A DNA stretch of 64,000 nucleotides from JALCRY01 sp050946575. Its GTDB lineage: Bacteria > Bacillota > Clostridia > Peptostreptococcales > Anaerovoracaceae. The translations under genes and the position numbers were made by a program. Numbering within the stretch: the first letter of the stretch is position 1; each line of letters begins with the position of its first letter. Below the pieces are notes generated by a model, which saw only the letters and a list, made by a program, of their open reading frames with translations, was not told the origin of the DNA and did no database searches. This document shows positions 44,121 to 52,056 of the stretch, one piece after another. The stretch covers positions 1-64,000 of the forward strand of contig JBMNVB010000005.1 in assembly GCA_050946575.1 (NCBI GenBank), given 5' to 3'.

Positions 44121-44179
44121 TTGCTAAATACTTTAGACTCGTGATATAATTTTTACATTAGTTGACAATTATCAACTAA
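44121..44179 (+). promoter_or_regulatory. Promoter with MarR-like operator before a GNAT gene
   Basis: TTGCTA (44121-44126) and TATAAT (44145-44150) are 18 bases apart, with a TG before the -10. Eight bases downstream, TTAGTTGA (44158-44165) and TCAACTAA (44172-44179) form a perfect inverted repeat with six bases between, of which the inner four also pair. Its position over the expected start of transcription is that of a repressor operator. Confidence 0.75.
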
Positions 44180-44232
44180 GTGCGGGCTATTTGCCGCAGG
44201 TAAGTTATAACTCGGAAAAGGGACGGAGTAAG

Positions 44233-44796
44233 ATGAGAAAACTGCCATTTGATTATGAGGCCGTCAGAAAGGACGGGACGAAGTGCGTCATGGAAATCAG
44301 ACGCGCTGTACCGGCGGACCTCGATGAGGTGATGGTCCTGCAGAACTATGTGTTCTCGGGAGTGCCGGCAGGGGACTTCGCATTGACGACGGAAGATGAA
44401 ATCCGCGAATCGCTGCGCGAGGATTTCTGCCTCGTCGCGACTTGCAGGAAATCTATAGTCGCATTCACGCTTCTCGTTCTCGGACGCGACTCGTACAGGA
44501 ATTACGGTACGATGCTCGGATATACAAAGGAGCAGCTCGCAAAAAGCGTTTCGTTCGACACATCGTTTGTGTCGCCGGATTACCGCGGATTCGGACTGCA
44601 GAAACTGTTCTATGCCCTCAGAGAGGAATATGCCGTCGACTGCGGTGCGGAAAAAGGATTCGCGACGGTGGCGCCTACGAACAGCATCAGCCTTGAAAAC
44701 ACGAAGCAGCGCGGTTTCAGAGAACTGACAAGGAAAAAGATTTACGGCGGACTTGAAAGGATAATCCTGGAAAAGGATATCGGAAAACCGGATTGA
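44233..44796 (+). CDS. GNAT-family N-acetyltransferase under a dyad operator
   Basis: The 187-residue protein resembles GNAT acetyltransferases: EIRRAVPADLDEVMVLQ at the front, TSFVSPDYRGFGLQKLFYAL as motif A (about 110-130) and VAPTNSISLENTKQRGFREL toward the end. The start is ATG 44233 after GGAG; ATG-less in-frame sequence back to 44191 has no site. It is monocistronic. A 22-bp palindrome lies between the promoter and the gene, suggesting repression by a MarR-type factor. The substrate is unknown. Confidence 0.85.
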   Translation: MRKLPFDYEAVRKDGTKCVMEIRRAVPADLDEVMVLQNYVFSGVPAGDFALTTEDEIRESLREDFCLVATCRKSIVAFTLLVLGRDSYRNYGTMLGYTKEQLAKSVSFDTSFVSPDYRGFGLQKLFYALREEYAVDCGAEKGFATVAPTNSISLENTKQRGFRELTRKKIYGGLERIILEKDIGKPD

Positions 44797-44879
44797 CCGC
44801 ATGACCGCGGTGATGCAGGCTGACCGCCTGCATATTTTTTTTCGGATGTAAAATCCGGTCCGCCATGTACACAGCGTGC

Positions 44880-44908
44880 TTGATATAAACGCGGCCGTGT
44901 GTGATAAT
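44880..44908 (+). promoter_or_regulatory. Promoter of the VanW-family gene
   Basis: TTGATA (44880-44885) and GATAAT (44903-44908) with 17 bases between; a TGTG precedes the -10. The start codon is 51 bases downstream. Confidence 0.7.
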
Positions 44909-44958
44909 ATATCTGATTTAATGAAGCGGCATCCGGCCGCAGGGGGGATTATAGATTT

Positions 44959-46500
44959 ATGAGAACTGAAAGAAACCGTGAGACGCCCGGAGTTTCGGGC
45001 GCCCCGCGCAGCCGCAGGAAAAGAAAGAGCGGAAAGCGGAAACTTTTCGTCGTTCTTATAGTACTCGCAGTACTCATTGCTGGCGCGGGGATATACGCAT
45101 ACTCTTATGCCGCGTCTGCCGTATCGGACGCCGGCGGCGCGATCCTTAACGGCGTGAGCATTTCAGGCATTGATGTCGGAGGGATGACAAAAGATGAAGC
45201 GAAGAGCAAACTGGACGGACGCATATCCGATTCAGAAGACGCCGTCATTTCGCTGAAGGCTGGAGAGCGCGTCAGGAAAGTCACATACTCTTCCTTTGAT
45301 CCGGAATATGACTCGTCGCAGGCCGTGAGCGCAGCATATGACGTCGGCCGGAAGGGAAATCCGTTCAGAAGATATATCGAGGTTAAGCGCGCCGAGAAAA
45401 ACGGGGAGGACATCAGTCTTTCGGTCTCTGTAAAAAAATCGAAGATCAGGAGCGTTCTCAAAAAGAACGAATCGAAGCTCGTCAGCACGCCGGTAAACGC
45501 GTACATCGTCGAGAACGACGGTAAGGGCGAGATCGTAAAAGGCAGGAAGGGCCATAAGATAATCTACGCTTCGTCGATCGAAGCGGTGAACAAGGCCGTT
45601 ACGGCCGACTGGACAGGGAAAGACAGGACGGTCACGCTCAGTACGAAGAAGTCCGATCCCGATATCACGGCGTCGGATCTTAAGGGCCTTACGGATATAA
45701 TGGGGACGTATCAGACGAGTTACTCGGGCAGCACGTACGGAAGATGCAAAAACATTGAAAACGGAGCGTCCATACTGAACGGCACGATCGTTGAGCCGGG
45801 CGAGGAGTTCTCCATGTATAAGACGGTCACGCCGTTCTCGCCGGAGAACGGATACTATCTCGCGGGAACGATCGTTGGCGAAAAGCACATCGACGATTAC
45901 GGCGGCGGGATATGCCAGGTGTCGACAACGCTGTATAACGCCGTCATACGTTCCGAGCTCAAAGTTACGGAGCGTCACAATCATTCACTGATGATCGGAT
46001 ATGTGCCGGTGTCCGCCGACGCGTCTATCGCAAGCGAAAATTTCGATTTCAAATTCAAAAATAATAAGGACGATCCGATATACATTTACGCTCAGGCGGG
46101 AGGCGGCTCGATAAAGATCACGATATTCGGGAATGACAAGCGTCCTTCGAACAGGACAGTTGAATTCGAGTCCGTCGTCGTGAACTATATACCTTACGGC
46201 ACGAAAGTGATAAAGAAGGACAATACGCTTGAGGCGGGGAAGAAGAAGATCGACACGCCGGGACAGACCGGCTGCAATGCCCAGCTGTGGAAAATCGTCC
46301 TCGTAAACGGGAAGGTGAAATCGCGCACGAAGTTCAATACCAGTCACTACAACAAGGTCGACCAGAAGGTGATACTCGGGACAAAGAAGAAGACCACGAC
46401 CGATACGAAGACCGACAAGACTGACACGACGACAGACAGCAGCAGTGACAGCAGTGATGACACGACCGATGACAGCACGGATGATTCGTCGGATTCCTGA
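44959..46500 (+). CDS. VanW-family protein with PG-binding-4 domain
   Basis: The 513-residue protein has a basic cytosolic lead (1-~27), one membrane helix (LFVVLIVLAVLIAGAGIYAY) and an extracellular part. Residues ~60-225 match the peptidoglycan-binding-4 fold (GVSISGIDVGGMTKDEAKSKL). Residues ~230-370 are the VanW domain, with NGTIVEPGEEFSMYKTV, AGTIVGEKHIDDYGGGICQV and HNHS. A G5-like segment follows and a Lys/Thr/Asp/Ser-rich tail of ~40 residues ends the protein. VanW proteins are linked to cell-wall metabolism, but their activity is not settled. It is monocistronic with its own promoter and terminator. Confidence 0.9.
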   Translation: MRTERNRETPGVSGAPRSRRKRKSGKRKLFVVLIVLAVLIAGAGIYAYSYAASAVSDAGGAILNGVSISGIDVGGMTKDEAKSKLDGRISDSEDAVISLKAGERVRKVTYSSFDPEYDSSQAVSAAYDVGRKGNPFRRYIEVKRAEKNGEDISLSVSVKKSKIRSVLKKNESKLVSTPVNAYIVENDGKGEIVKGRKGHKIIYASSIEAVNKAVTADWTGKDRTVTLSTKKSDPDITASDLKGLTDIMGTYQTSYSGSTYGRCKNIENGASILNGTIVEPGEEFSMYKTVTPFSPENGYYLAGTIVGEKHIDDYGGGICQVSTTLYNAVIRSELKVTERHNHSLMIGYVPVSADASIASENFDFKFKNNKDDPIYIYAQAGGGSIKITIFGNDKRPSNRTVEFESVVVNYIPYGTKVIKKDNTLEAGKKKIDTPGQTGCNAQLWKIVLVNGKVKSRTKFNTSHYNKVDQKVILGTKKKTTTDTKTDKTDTTTDSSSDSSDDTTDDSTDDSSDS

Positions 46501-46530
46501 AGCCGCAAGTGACCCGGAAGCAGAAAATAA

Positions 46531-46556
46531 AAGGCGGGGCCTGAGCCCCGTCTTTC
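46531..46556 (+). terminator. Terminator of the VanW-family gene
   Basis: GGCGGGGC and GCCCCGTC pair around CTGA, followed by TTTC. On the minus strand it is followed by TTTTATTTTC, so it may also serve the convergent subtilase gene. Confidence 0.8.
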
Positions 46557-46568
46557 AGTTTACGGATC

Positions 46569-48461
46569 TTATTTCAGTTTGAATGCCACCGGATTTGAGA
46601 TCGGAGCGTATATCGTCTTGCTTCCGGATTTTCTTATCGCCCGCACCCTGTAGTAGTACGTCACGTTACGCTTCATTTTCATTCGCAGGGATGTAGCCGG
46701 CCGGTTCACGGTGACTTTTTTATACACATTCCCGGTGGATGATTTTGACTTGCATACGTAAATCTGATACTGTGTAGCGTTCGGGACGCTTGCCCAGTAC
46801 ACTTTCACATAATAAGTCGAGTATTTTTTCACGGACTTTACCTTGCCCTTGTTCATGGTATACATCCATGAGGAATATACCGGAGCGGAGTTGCCGTTCG
46901 CGTCTCTTGCAATTACCCTGAACTGATATTTCGTCCCGAGCGAGAGGTTCTTCGCCGTGCATGTTGTGGTCCCGCTCTCCACATTCGAATCGACAGAATG
47001 GAACGTTCCGCCGTACTTACGGTACTGCACGGAGTATGAAGTCGCGTCCGACGTGCCCGTCCAGGATATTTTGATCGTCCTGTATCCGGTCAGAGCGATG
47101 CTCACGTCGCTTACCGGTTCGACATAGGCTGATTTCACTGCCTTGTAAGCGTTGATGAGGCCGCTGCCGAAATAAATATCCCATCCCGACGTTCCGAGAT
47201 CTGTCGCTGTCGACTCCACGATGTCCATGACCTGGTAATTCTTGAGGTCCGGATTCGCGGACCGGACGAGGGCCGCGACTGCCGTAGCACACGGCGTGGC
47301 CATGGACGTTCCGCTCATGGATATATAACTGCTTGTCGAACCGCCGGTATAGTAAGTGGAAAGCACGTCTTCTCCCGGAGCGGCGACATCTATATATTTG
47401 TTGTATTTTGAGAAACTGGAATGTTTATTATTAATATTCGTGGATCCGACGGCTAATACATAACTCAGATATGCAGGACTGTCTACAATATATGCATCTT
47501 CATAATAGACTATATTTCCGTTGGCGGCGCAGAAAACGATATCATAATTCGAATAAGCCTGTTTTATTGCACTGGCAAGCAGGCCGTCATCTTCAGAAGC
47601 ATCTCCTCCGAAGCTCATATTTATCACTTTCGCTCCGCTTTGCGCGGCGTAGTTCACCGCATTGATGATATCCGCGTCATACATATTCTCTCCGTCTTCG
47701 CTGACGCCGCAGACGAACAGGTCGATGACATCGTTATTCGTCCCGGCAGCGATCCCGGCGCCGCCCAGCTGGTTATTATATGTCATATTAATGATGCCGC
47801 AGACGTGTGTGCCGTGATCCGAACCAGCGGAAAGTTCCCCTTTAAATTCAGACGAGGTCCCGTTCACGAATGTCCTTGAAAGAGCGGTGTCTATAGTGAG
47901 ATCCTCGTGATCCGTCTGGCATCCCGTGTCTATGACACAGACCTTCACGCCCTGCTCATAACCGTTCGTATCCATGTAGGACCAGGCGCTTTCGGCGTTT
48001 ACCTTGCCGAGCTGCCAGCATTTTTTTGCTTCCTGAGTGCAGTAGGGATCCTTAGTCGTATCATCCACTGTATATGTATAGTTAGGCTGCACGTAGACCG
48101 CTCCGTCGGCGTTCTGCATGTCCTTCAGCGCTTCTTTTACGTTATCGGTGCTGACCGTGGCCAGCTTCGATCCGTCGAGCTGCGTCGTTACCGTTTCCGC
48201 AGAATAACCCTCTTCTTTTGTTTCCTGTTTTACCTCGGATTTCGATGTCGAGTCATCGAACAGGACCAGCACCTCGTCATCCGAGTACTCCTTTCCCTTT
48301 GTCAGCTCGCTGACCGACGGCTGCTCGGAAATGACCGAAGTCTGACTTTCCGATGATGCGGCTGTTTCGGCGTGCGCATAAGGAAGCGCTGCCGGCGTGA
48401 ATGCCACCAGCATTACCGCCGATGTCACGACAGCGAGTATCTTGCTCTTCAATTTGTTCAT
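46569..48461 (-). CDS. Secreted subtilisin-family (S8) serine protease with two fibronectin III domains
   Basis: The 630-residue pre-pro-protease has a Sec signal peptide (MNKLKSKILAVVTSAVML onward, cleavage after AHA). An I9-type propeptide covers about 55-150, the catalytic domain about 160-440 and two fibronectin type III modules the C-terminus. The triad is D178 (VIDTGCQTDHEDL), H219 (DHGTHVCGI) and S386 (GTSMATPCATAV); the oxyanion Asn lies in the VFCAANGN segment. No LPXTG or transmembrane anchor is present, so it is released or loosely bound. The start is ATG 48461 after AAGGGGGAG, rather than an in-frame ATG at 48509. It is monocistronic. Confidence 0.94.
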   Translation of the reverse strand: MNKLKSKILAVVTSAVMLVAFTPAALPYAHAETAASSESQTSVISEQPSVSELTKGKEYSDDEVLVLFDDSTSKSEVKQETKEEGYSAETVTTQLDGSKLATVSTDNVKEALKDMQNADGAVYVQPNYTYTVDDTTKDPYCTQEAKKCWQLGKVNAESAWSYMDTNGYEQGVKVCVIDTGCQTDHEDLTIDTALSRTFVNGTSSEFKGELSAGSDHGTHVCGIINMTYNNQLGGAGIAAGTNNDVIDLFVCGVSEDGENMYDADIINAVNYAAQSGAKVINMSFGGDASEDDGLLASAIKQAYSNYDIVFCAANGNIVYYEDAYIVDSPAYLSYVLAVGSTNINNKHSSFSKYNKYIDVAAPGEDVLSTYYTGGSTSSYISMSGTSMATPCATAVAALVRSANPDLKNYQVMDIVESTATDLGTSGWDIYFGSGLINAYKAVKSAYVEPVSDVSIALTGYRTIKISWTGTSDATSYSVQYRKYGGTFHSVDSNVESGTTTCTAKNLSLGTKYQFRVIARDANGNSAPVYSSWMYTMNKGKVKSVKKYSTYYVKVYWASVPNATQYQIYVCKSKSSTGNVYKKVTVNRPATSLRMKMKRNVTYYYRVRAIRKSGSKTIYAPISNPVAFKLK

Positions 48462-48487
48462 ATTGGAAACTCCCCCTTGTATCTGCA

Positions 48488-48516
48488 ATTTTATAATACC
48501 GGTCCGCAAAGGTCAA
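48488..48516 (-). promoter_or_regulatory. Promoter of the subtilase gene
   Basis: On the minus strand TTGACC (48511-48516) and TAAAAT (48488-48493) are exactly 17 bases apart, 27 bases before the start codon. Confidence 0.75.
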
Positions 48517-48545
48517 TATAAGGTAGGAAGTTTGTTGGTCGTGTG

Positions 48546-49754
48546 TCACCGCTCGCGCGGGAGGCTGATCAGGAAGAATATCAATGCGCCGAGTATTGCG
48601 GAGATGTACGCCGGATGCGGGAGCCCCACTGCTTCGAATACGTTCGACACGGCGCCTATGACGGACGGCGTCACGAACTGGGCGAGATACAGCGCGGCAG
48701 ATATAAGCGGAATCACAGTCGCTGCCGCGGCGCGCCCCGCCTTCGAAGACGCCGTGGAGATGATGTATGGGATGCCGAGCCCGTTCGCGAAGCCGATAAG
48801 GAATGAACCGACAATGGTCCCGATCCAGCCGCCCATGAACGCCAGCAGTATGTAGCCGAACAGGAACATGAGCGGGGCGACGACGCGTGTGGCGCTGCCT
48901 ATGTGAGCCTTGATGCGGACGAACGACAGGCCGCCGAAAAATGCGACAAGGTCCATCGCAGCCATTATGACTGAAATGAGAGCCTGCGGGATGACGCCGT
49001 CGGCCGTGGTCTCAATGGCGAAGTTCGACGGGTAGACGAAGAAAGTGAGCATAAGGAAAAACATCGCGGCGATATAGCGGGCGTATTTTTTCGCCGCCGC
49101 GCCCGTGCCTTTCGAGCGCCCTTCGTTTTCGCCGTCTTTTGAGCCGGCCTCAGTCCCGATCATGTCGCTCGGCAGAAATGCCGCACACAGTACCACGCTG
49201 ATGAGCCCCATGAGATATACGAGGAAGCTGAGCCTCCAGCTCAGTGTCGCGAGCGCGCCTGCGAGCAGTGTCGCGATCACTCCTCCGAGCTGGTTCATTG
49301 CCGATGACCAGCCCATCATCTCTTCCTGGCGGCCGCGCGAAAAGTAGAATGTGATCAGTCCCGTGGAAAGCGGCATGACAATGCCGACGCCGATCCCGAC
49401 CACTGCCCTCGCAGCGAGCACGGTATATATATTGCTGAACAGGCCGGCGGCGCATCCGCCGACGGTGTACAGCGCGAGTCCGATCATCACGAGCGGCTTT
49501 GACTTCAGATGCCTGCACATGATCGGGAACAGCAGATTCGTAATGAAGATGAACAGAGCCGGTACGCTGATGATCATCTGTACGAGGAGCTTGCTTTCAT
49601 CCGCGAAATATTTTTCTATGACTCCGAGCGCCGGAGCGACCGCGGCTCCCGCCATTACTGTCAGAAGAGACAGCGACAGGATCGATACGGTGAGAGACCT
49701 CGACGGTCCCCGCGCTTCGAGCGAACTGTTTTCTTCTTTAGTGTTTCCCTGCAT
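48546..49754 (-). CDS. MFS transporter
   Basis: The 402-residue major-facilitator protein has twelve predicted helices. The loop-2 signature is GRQEEM-adjacent rather than the textbook position, and motif C-like ARAVVGIGVGIVMPLSTGLI is seen in helix 4. It looks like a drug/proton antiporter of the DHA1 type. The ATG at 49754 has GGAAGGAAAAG upstream at long spacing. Upstream on the same strand lies a promoter followed at once by a terminator-like hairpin, which suggests attenuation. The substrate is unknown. Confidence 0.88.
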   Translation of the reverse strand: MQGNTKEENSSLEARGPSRSLTVSILSLSLLTVMAGAAVAPALGVIEKYFADESKLLVQMIISVPALFIFITNLLFPIMCRHLKSKPLVMIGLALYTVGGCAAGLFSNIYTVLAARAVVGIGVGIVMPLSTGLITFYFSRGRQEEMMGWSSAMNQLGGVIATLLAGALATLSWRLSFLVYLMGLISVVLCAAFLPSDMIGTEAGSKDGENEGRSKGTGAAAKKYARYIAAMFFLMLTFFVYPSNFAIETTADGVIPQALISVIMAAMDLVAFFGGLSFVRIKAHIGSATRVVAPLMFLFGYILLAFMGGWIGTIVGSFLIGFANGLGIPYIISTASSKAGRAAAATVIPLISAALYLAQFVTPSVIGAVSNVFEAVGLPHPAYISAILGALIFFLISLPRER

Positions 49755-49794
49755 TGATGTAAAATCTTTTCCTTCCTGATTTGATGTAAACTTT

Positions 49795-49874
49795 AAAAAA
49801 ACGCAAGCCCGTTCGGACTTACGCTTTTGCTGCTCAACAATGTAAATATATCAGAAATCACGCTCAAAAATCAA
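49795..49874 (-). promoter_or_regulatory. Promoter and attenuator-like terminator before the MFS gene
   Basis: On the minus strand TTGATT (49869-49874) and TATATT (49845-49850) are 18 bases apart. The hairpin CGTAAG-T-CCG / CGG-G-CTTGCG (49802-49823), followed by seven T (49795-49801), comes only about 15 bases after the expected start. The MFS start codon lies 41 bases beyond. Transcripts would end at about 44 nucleotides unless read-through occurs. Confidence 0.6.
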
Positions 49875-49930
49875 ATGTTTTTTGGCAGGCGATTTTATGG
49901 CATAATGTTAATCGGAAGGGAGGTATTTGC

Positions 49931-50545
49931 ATGATCGAATCCGAAATCAAGGCATCGCTCGAGGGGATAGACCGTGAAGATCTTATCGCCAGGATCGGGC
50001 GGCTTGGCTTCAGGGCGGAAGAGTCGAAGCATCAGACTGATGTCTATTACAACGGACGCGACCGCGATTTCAGGAAGACGGATGAGGCGCTCAGGCTCCG
50101 GCGGACGGAATACGCCGGCGGGTCGGAGAAATCCGCGATAACGTACAAGGGCCCGAAGATGGATTCCGTCACGATGACCCGTGAAGAGATCCAGACGGAT
50201 GTGCGTGACGGGCAGGAGGCGGACAGGCTGATCCGGGCGCTCGGGTTCGAGCCTGTGATGACCGTGGAGAAAACGCGGCAGCGCTATACGAACTACGAAC
50301 TCCTGGCTGACCCGAAACTCGACCGGACGTGGACGCCGGTCACGAAACACGCAATGGCTGTCTGCATCGATGATGTCAGCGGCCTCGGCCCGTTTATCGA
50401 GATCGAGATCCTGCTGAAGGATGACAGCGGTCTCGGAGCGGCACGCGCGAATCTCCATCAGATGCTGGACGTGCTGATGGTGCCGCAGGAAAACGCGACC
50501 ACGAAATCGTATCTTGATCAGCTGATGGAAAAGAATGAGGAGTGA
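49931..50545 (+). CDS. CYTH-domain protein (class IV adenylate cyclase / thiamine-triphosphatase-like)
   Basis: The 204-residue protein has the CYTH tunnel-fold signature: IESEIKASL at the start (ExExK), ALRLRR, ITYKGPKMD, VEKTRQRY and FIEIEILLKD at about 158-167. These acidic and basic residues line a tunnel that binds a triphosphate and metal ions. Members hydrolyse tripolyphosphate or ThTP, or cyclise ATP. With ppx/ppk in this genome a tripolyphosphatase role is possible but unproven. GGAAGGGAGG precedes the ATG, and TGGCATAAT at 49898-49906 looks like an extended -10. Confidence 0.88.
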   Translation: MIESEIKASLEGIDREDLIARIGRLGFRAEESKHQTDVYYNGRDRDFRKTDEALRLRRTEYAGGSEKSAITYKGPKMDSVTMTREEIQTDVRDGQEADRLIRALGFEPVMTVEKTRQRYTNYELLADPKLDRTWTPVTKHAMAVCIDDVSGLGPFIEIEILLKDDSGLGAARANLHQMLDVLMVPQENATTKSYLDQLMEKNEE

Positions 50546-50822
50546 GACGCGGCGGCGGTCTTGTACGCATGCCGGCCGGCTGAGCGGCTGCGGCCGCGAT
50601 CCGTGTCGGCGGAAGTCCGGTCAGCGGGCGGCAGCCGGGATACGATGAGCGGCGGCCGGGTTGCGATGCAGGACGCGCATCAATGCGGAAGTCCTGTCCC
50701 GGGATGCTGCGAATGAGAAAGAGATCCGGGGCGGGCTGCGGATATGATGCGGCCCCGGGATGCGCTGAACGGGATCCGCGGCAGAAGTTTCGCGGATGCA
50801 CCGGCCCTGACCAGCGGGGAAA
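50546..50822. other. GC-rich intergenic DNA without a supported gene
   Basis: Strongly GC-rich sequence with one ATCAATGC (about 50680). No ribosome site, known domain or RNA is visible. Confidence 0.5.
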
Positions 50823-50850
50823 CACCGAGCATATATGCCGGTGCTTTTTT
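50823..50850 (+). terminator. Intrinsic terminator
   Basis: CACCGAGCAT and ATGCCGGTG pair with one mismatch around a short centre, then CTTTTTT. It is probably the end of transcripts from the CYTH gene. Confidence 0.75.
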
Positions 50851-50857
50851 AATTGGA

Positions 50858-50887
50858 CAAAATGGATGGGGATCCCCATCCATTTTG
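50858..50887 (+). promoter_or_regulatory. 30-bp perfect palindrome followed by a T-rich tract
   Basis: CAAAATGGATGGGGA is followed at once by its exact reverse complement, with no loop, and then GTCATTTTTTCTTTTT. It could be a second terminator or a binding site. It starts eight bases after the previous terminator. Confidence 0.7.
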
Positions 50888-50987
50888 GTCATTTTTTCTT
50901 TTTGCAGCGGTCGGAGAACTGACGATCTGACCGGAGGCCGGATACTCGGGCCCGGGGCGGGTTCCTGTCCGGGGCCGCGGAAACAGG

Positions 50988-51174
50988 AATCCGCATTTTT
51001 GGGTGGGGTATTTTGAAATAGAGAAATTTCTCCACCCAATTTCCAACGTTTATCGGGCATTGATCCGGCGAAAAACGCGATTTCCCGATAATCCGTCCGG
51101 ATCGATGCCTGCAGCCCAGTAAAAAAGGTGGGGAGATTTGTATATACGAAATTACCCCACCATTTTTGCTCATT
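50988..51174 (+). repeat. MITE-like nested-palindrome element, copy 4
   Basis: The left end is degenerate (AATCCGCA) and the right end is TGCTCATT. Hairpins are at 51002-51036 and 51127-51161. The left hairpin has one stem change (CTCCACC). GGCATTGATCCGG faces CCGGATCGATGCC, where one octamer is mutated. Confidence 0.78.
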
Positions 51175-51383
51175 CTCCAGAAAATGGAAGGCTGCGAGGC
51201 CCCCAGCACCGTCCCGACCCCGGCCGAATCAATGCAAAATCCCGCGTCGCAGCCTTGTTCCGGCTCCGAAAATCCGGATCGGCCCGGCCGAAATCCAGGA
51301 ATGAGCCTGGCGCGCCGCCCCGACCCCGGCCGAAATCCAAGAATGAGCCTGGCGCGCCGTCCCGACCCCGGGCGAAATCCGGG
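51175..51383. repeat. Linker repeat with internal 46-bp duplication
   Basis: The first ~125 bases match the linker at 8553-8675. Then GGCCGAAATCCA(G/A)GAATG plus AGCCTGGCGCGCCG(C/T)CCCG is repeated (about 51291-51380), ending at the left edge of copy 5. Confidence 0.65.
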
Positions 51384-51569
51384 AATGAGCATTTTAGGTG
51401 GGGTATTTTGAAATAGAGAAATTTCCCCACCCAAATTCCAACGTTTATCGGGCATTGATCCGGCAAAAAACGCGATTCCGCGAAAATCCGACCGGATCAA
51501 CGCCTGAAACCCACAAAAAAAGGTGGGGAAATTTTCATATATGAAATTACCCCACCATTTTTGCTCATT
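51384..51569 (+). repeat. MITE-like nested-palindrome element, copy 5
   Basis: The ends are AATGAGCA and TGCTCATT. Hairpins are at 51397-51431 and 51522-51556. GGCATTGATCCGG faces CCGGATCAACGCC, with one octamer again changed by one base. Confidence 0.82.
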
Positions 51570-51630
51570 CTCCAGAAAATGGAAGGTCGCGAGGTCCGCG
51601 GCGCCGTCCTGATCCCGGCCGAAATCCAGG
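51570..51630. repeat. Short linker between copies 5 and 6
   Basis: It begins CTCCAGAAAATGGAAGG and ends CGGCCGAAATCCAGG like the long linker but lacks its middle, so it looks like a deletion derivative. Confidence 0.6.
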
Positions 51631-51816
51631 AATGAGCATTTTAGGTGGGGTATTTTGAAATAGAGAAATTTCCCCACCCAATTTCCAACGTTTATCGGGC
51701 ATTGATCCGGCGAAAAACGCGATTCCGCGAAAATCCGGACGGATCAATGCCTGAAACCCACCAAAAAAGGTGGGGAAATTTTCATATACAAAATTACCCC
51801 ACCATTTTTGCTCATT
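51631..51816 (+). repeat. MITE-like nested-palindrome element, copy 6
   Basis: The ends are AATGAGCA and TGCTCATT. Hairpins are at 51644-51678 and 51769-51803. GGCATTGATCCGG and CCGGACGGATCAATGCC are both intact. The usual tail CTCCAGAAAATGG is absent after this copy; C-rich DNA follows to the fab promoter. Confidence 0.82.
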
Positions 51817-51991
51817 TGCCCTTTTTTCCGCCCCCCCGGGCCGGGCCGCTGACCCGCCCCATCGGACCATGGCTCTGCATTTTGCTTTTCCGTCCCCCCG
51901 GACCGTGGTCCCGCGACCTGCCCGACCTGACCCCGGCACCGCATACGCTCTCCAGAGTCGCCGCAGAGCCCTATCCGGAGCCCGAAAACAG

Positions 51992-52048
51992 TTGACGCAG
52001 GCGGCCTGCACAGGTATAATCGAAATTAGTTTGATAATCAAAGTAATT
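51992..52048 (+). promoter_or_regulatory. fab operon promoter overlapped by a FabT-like dyad operator
   Basis: TTGACG (51992-51997) and TATAAT (52015-52020) are 17 bases apart. From 52024 to 52048 lies a 25-bp dyad: arms AATTAGTTTGAT and ATCAAAGTAATT around one A, with one mismatched pair. The dyad covers the expected start of transcription. The TTTGAT-ATCAAA core is like the sites described for the MarR-family fatty-acid repressor FabT. A MarR domain is encoded 5.7 kb downstream at the end of the same gene group. Confidence 0.82.
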
Positions 52049-52056
52049 ACTGTCAC

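Noticed and set aside
43849..44127. Small gene controlled by the glycine riboswitch
   Set aside because: A 92-codon frame exists, but there is no ribosome site and no recognisable domain. I keep the riboswitch as an orphan instead.
4265..51816. Short peptides beginning MGKF or MGYF from the palindromic elements
   Set aside because: Similar short frames recur only because the DNA repeats; both strands give such frames and none has a ribosome site at proper spacing.
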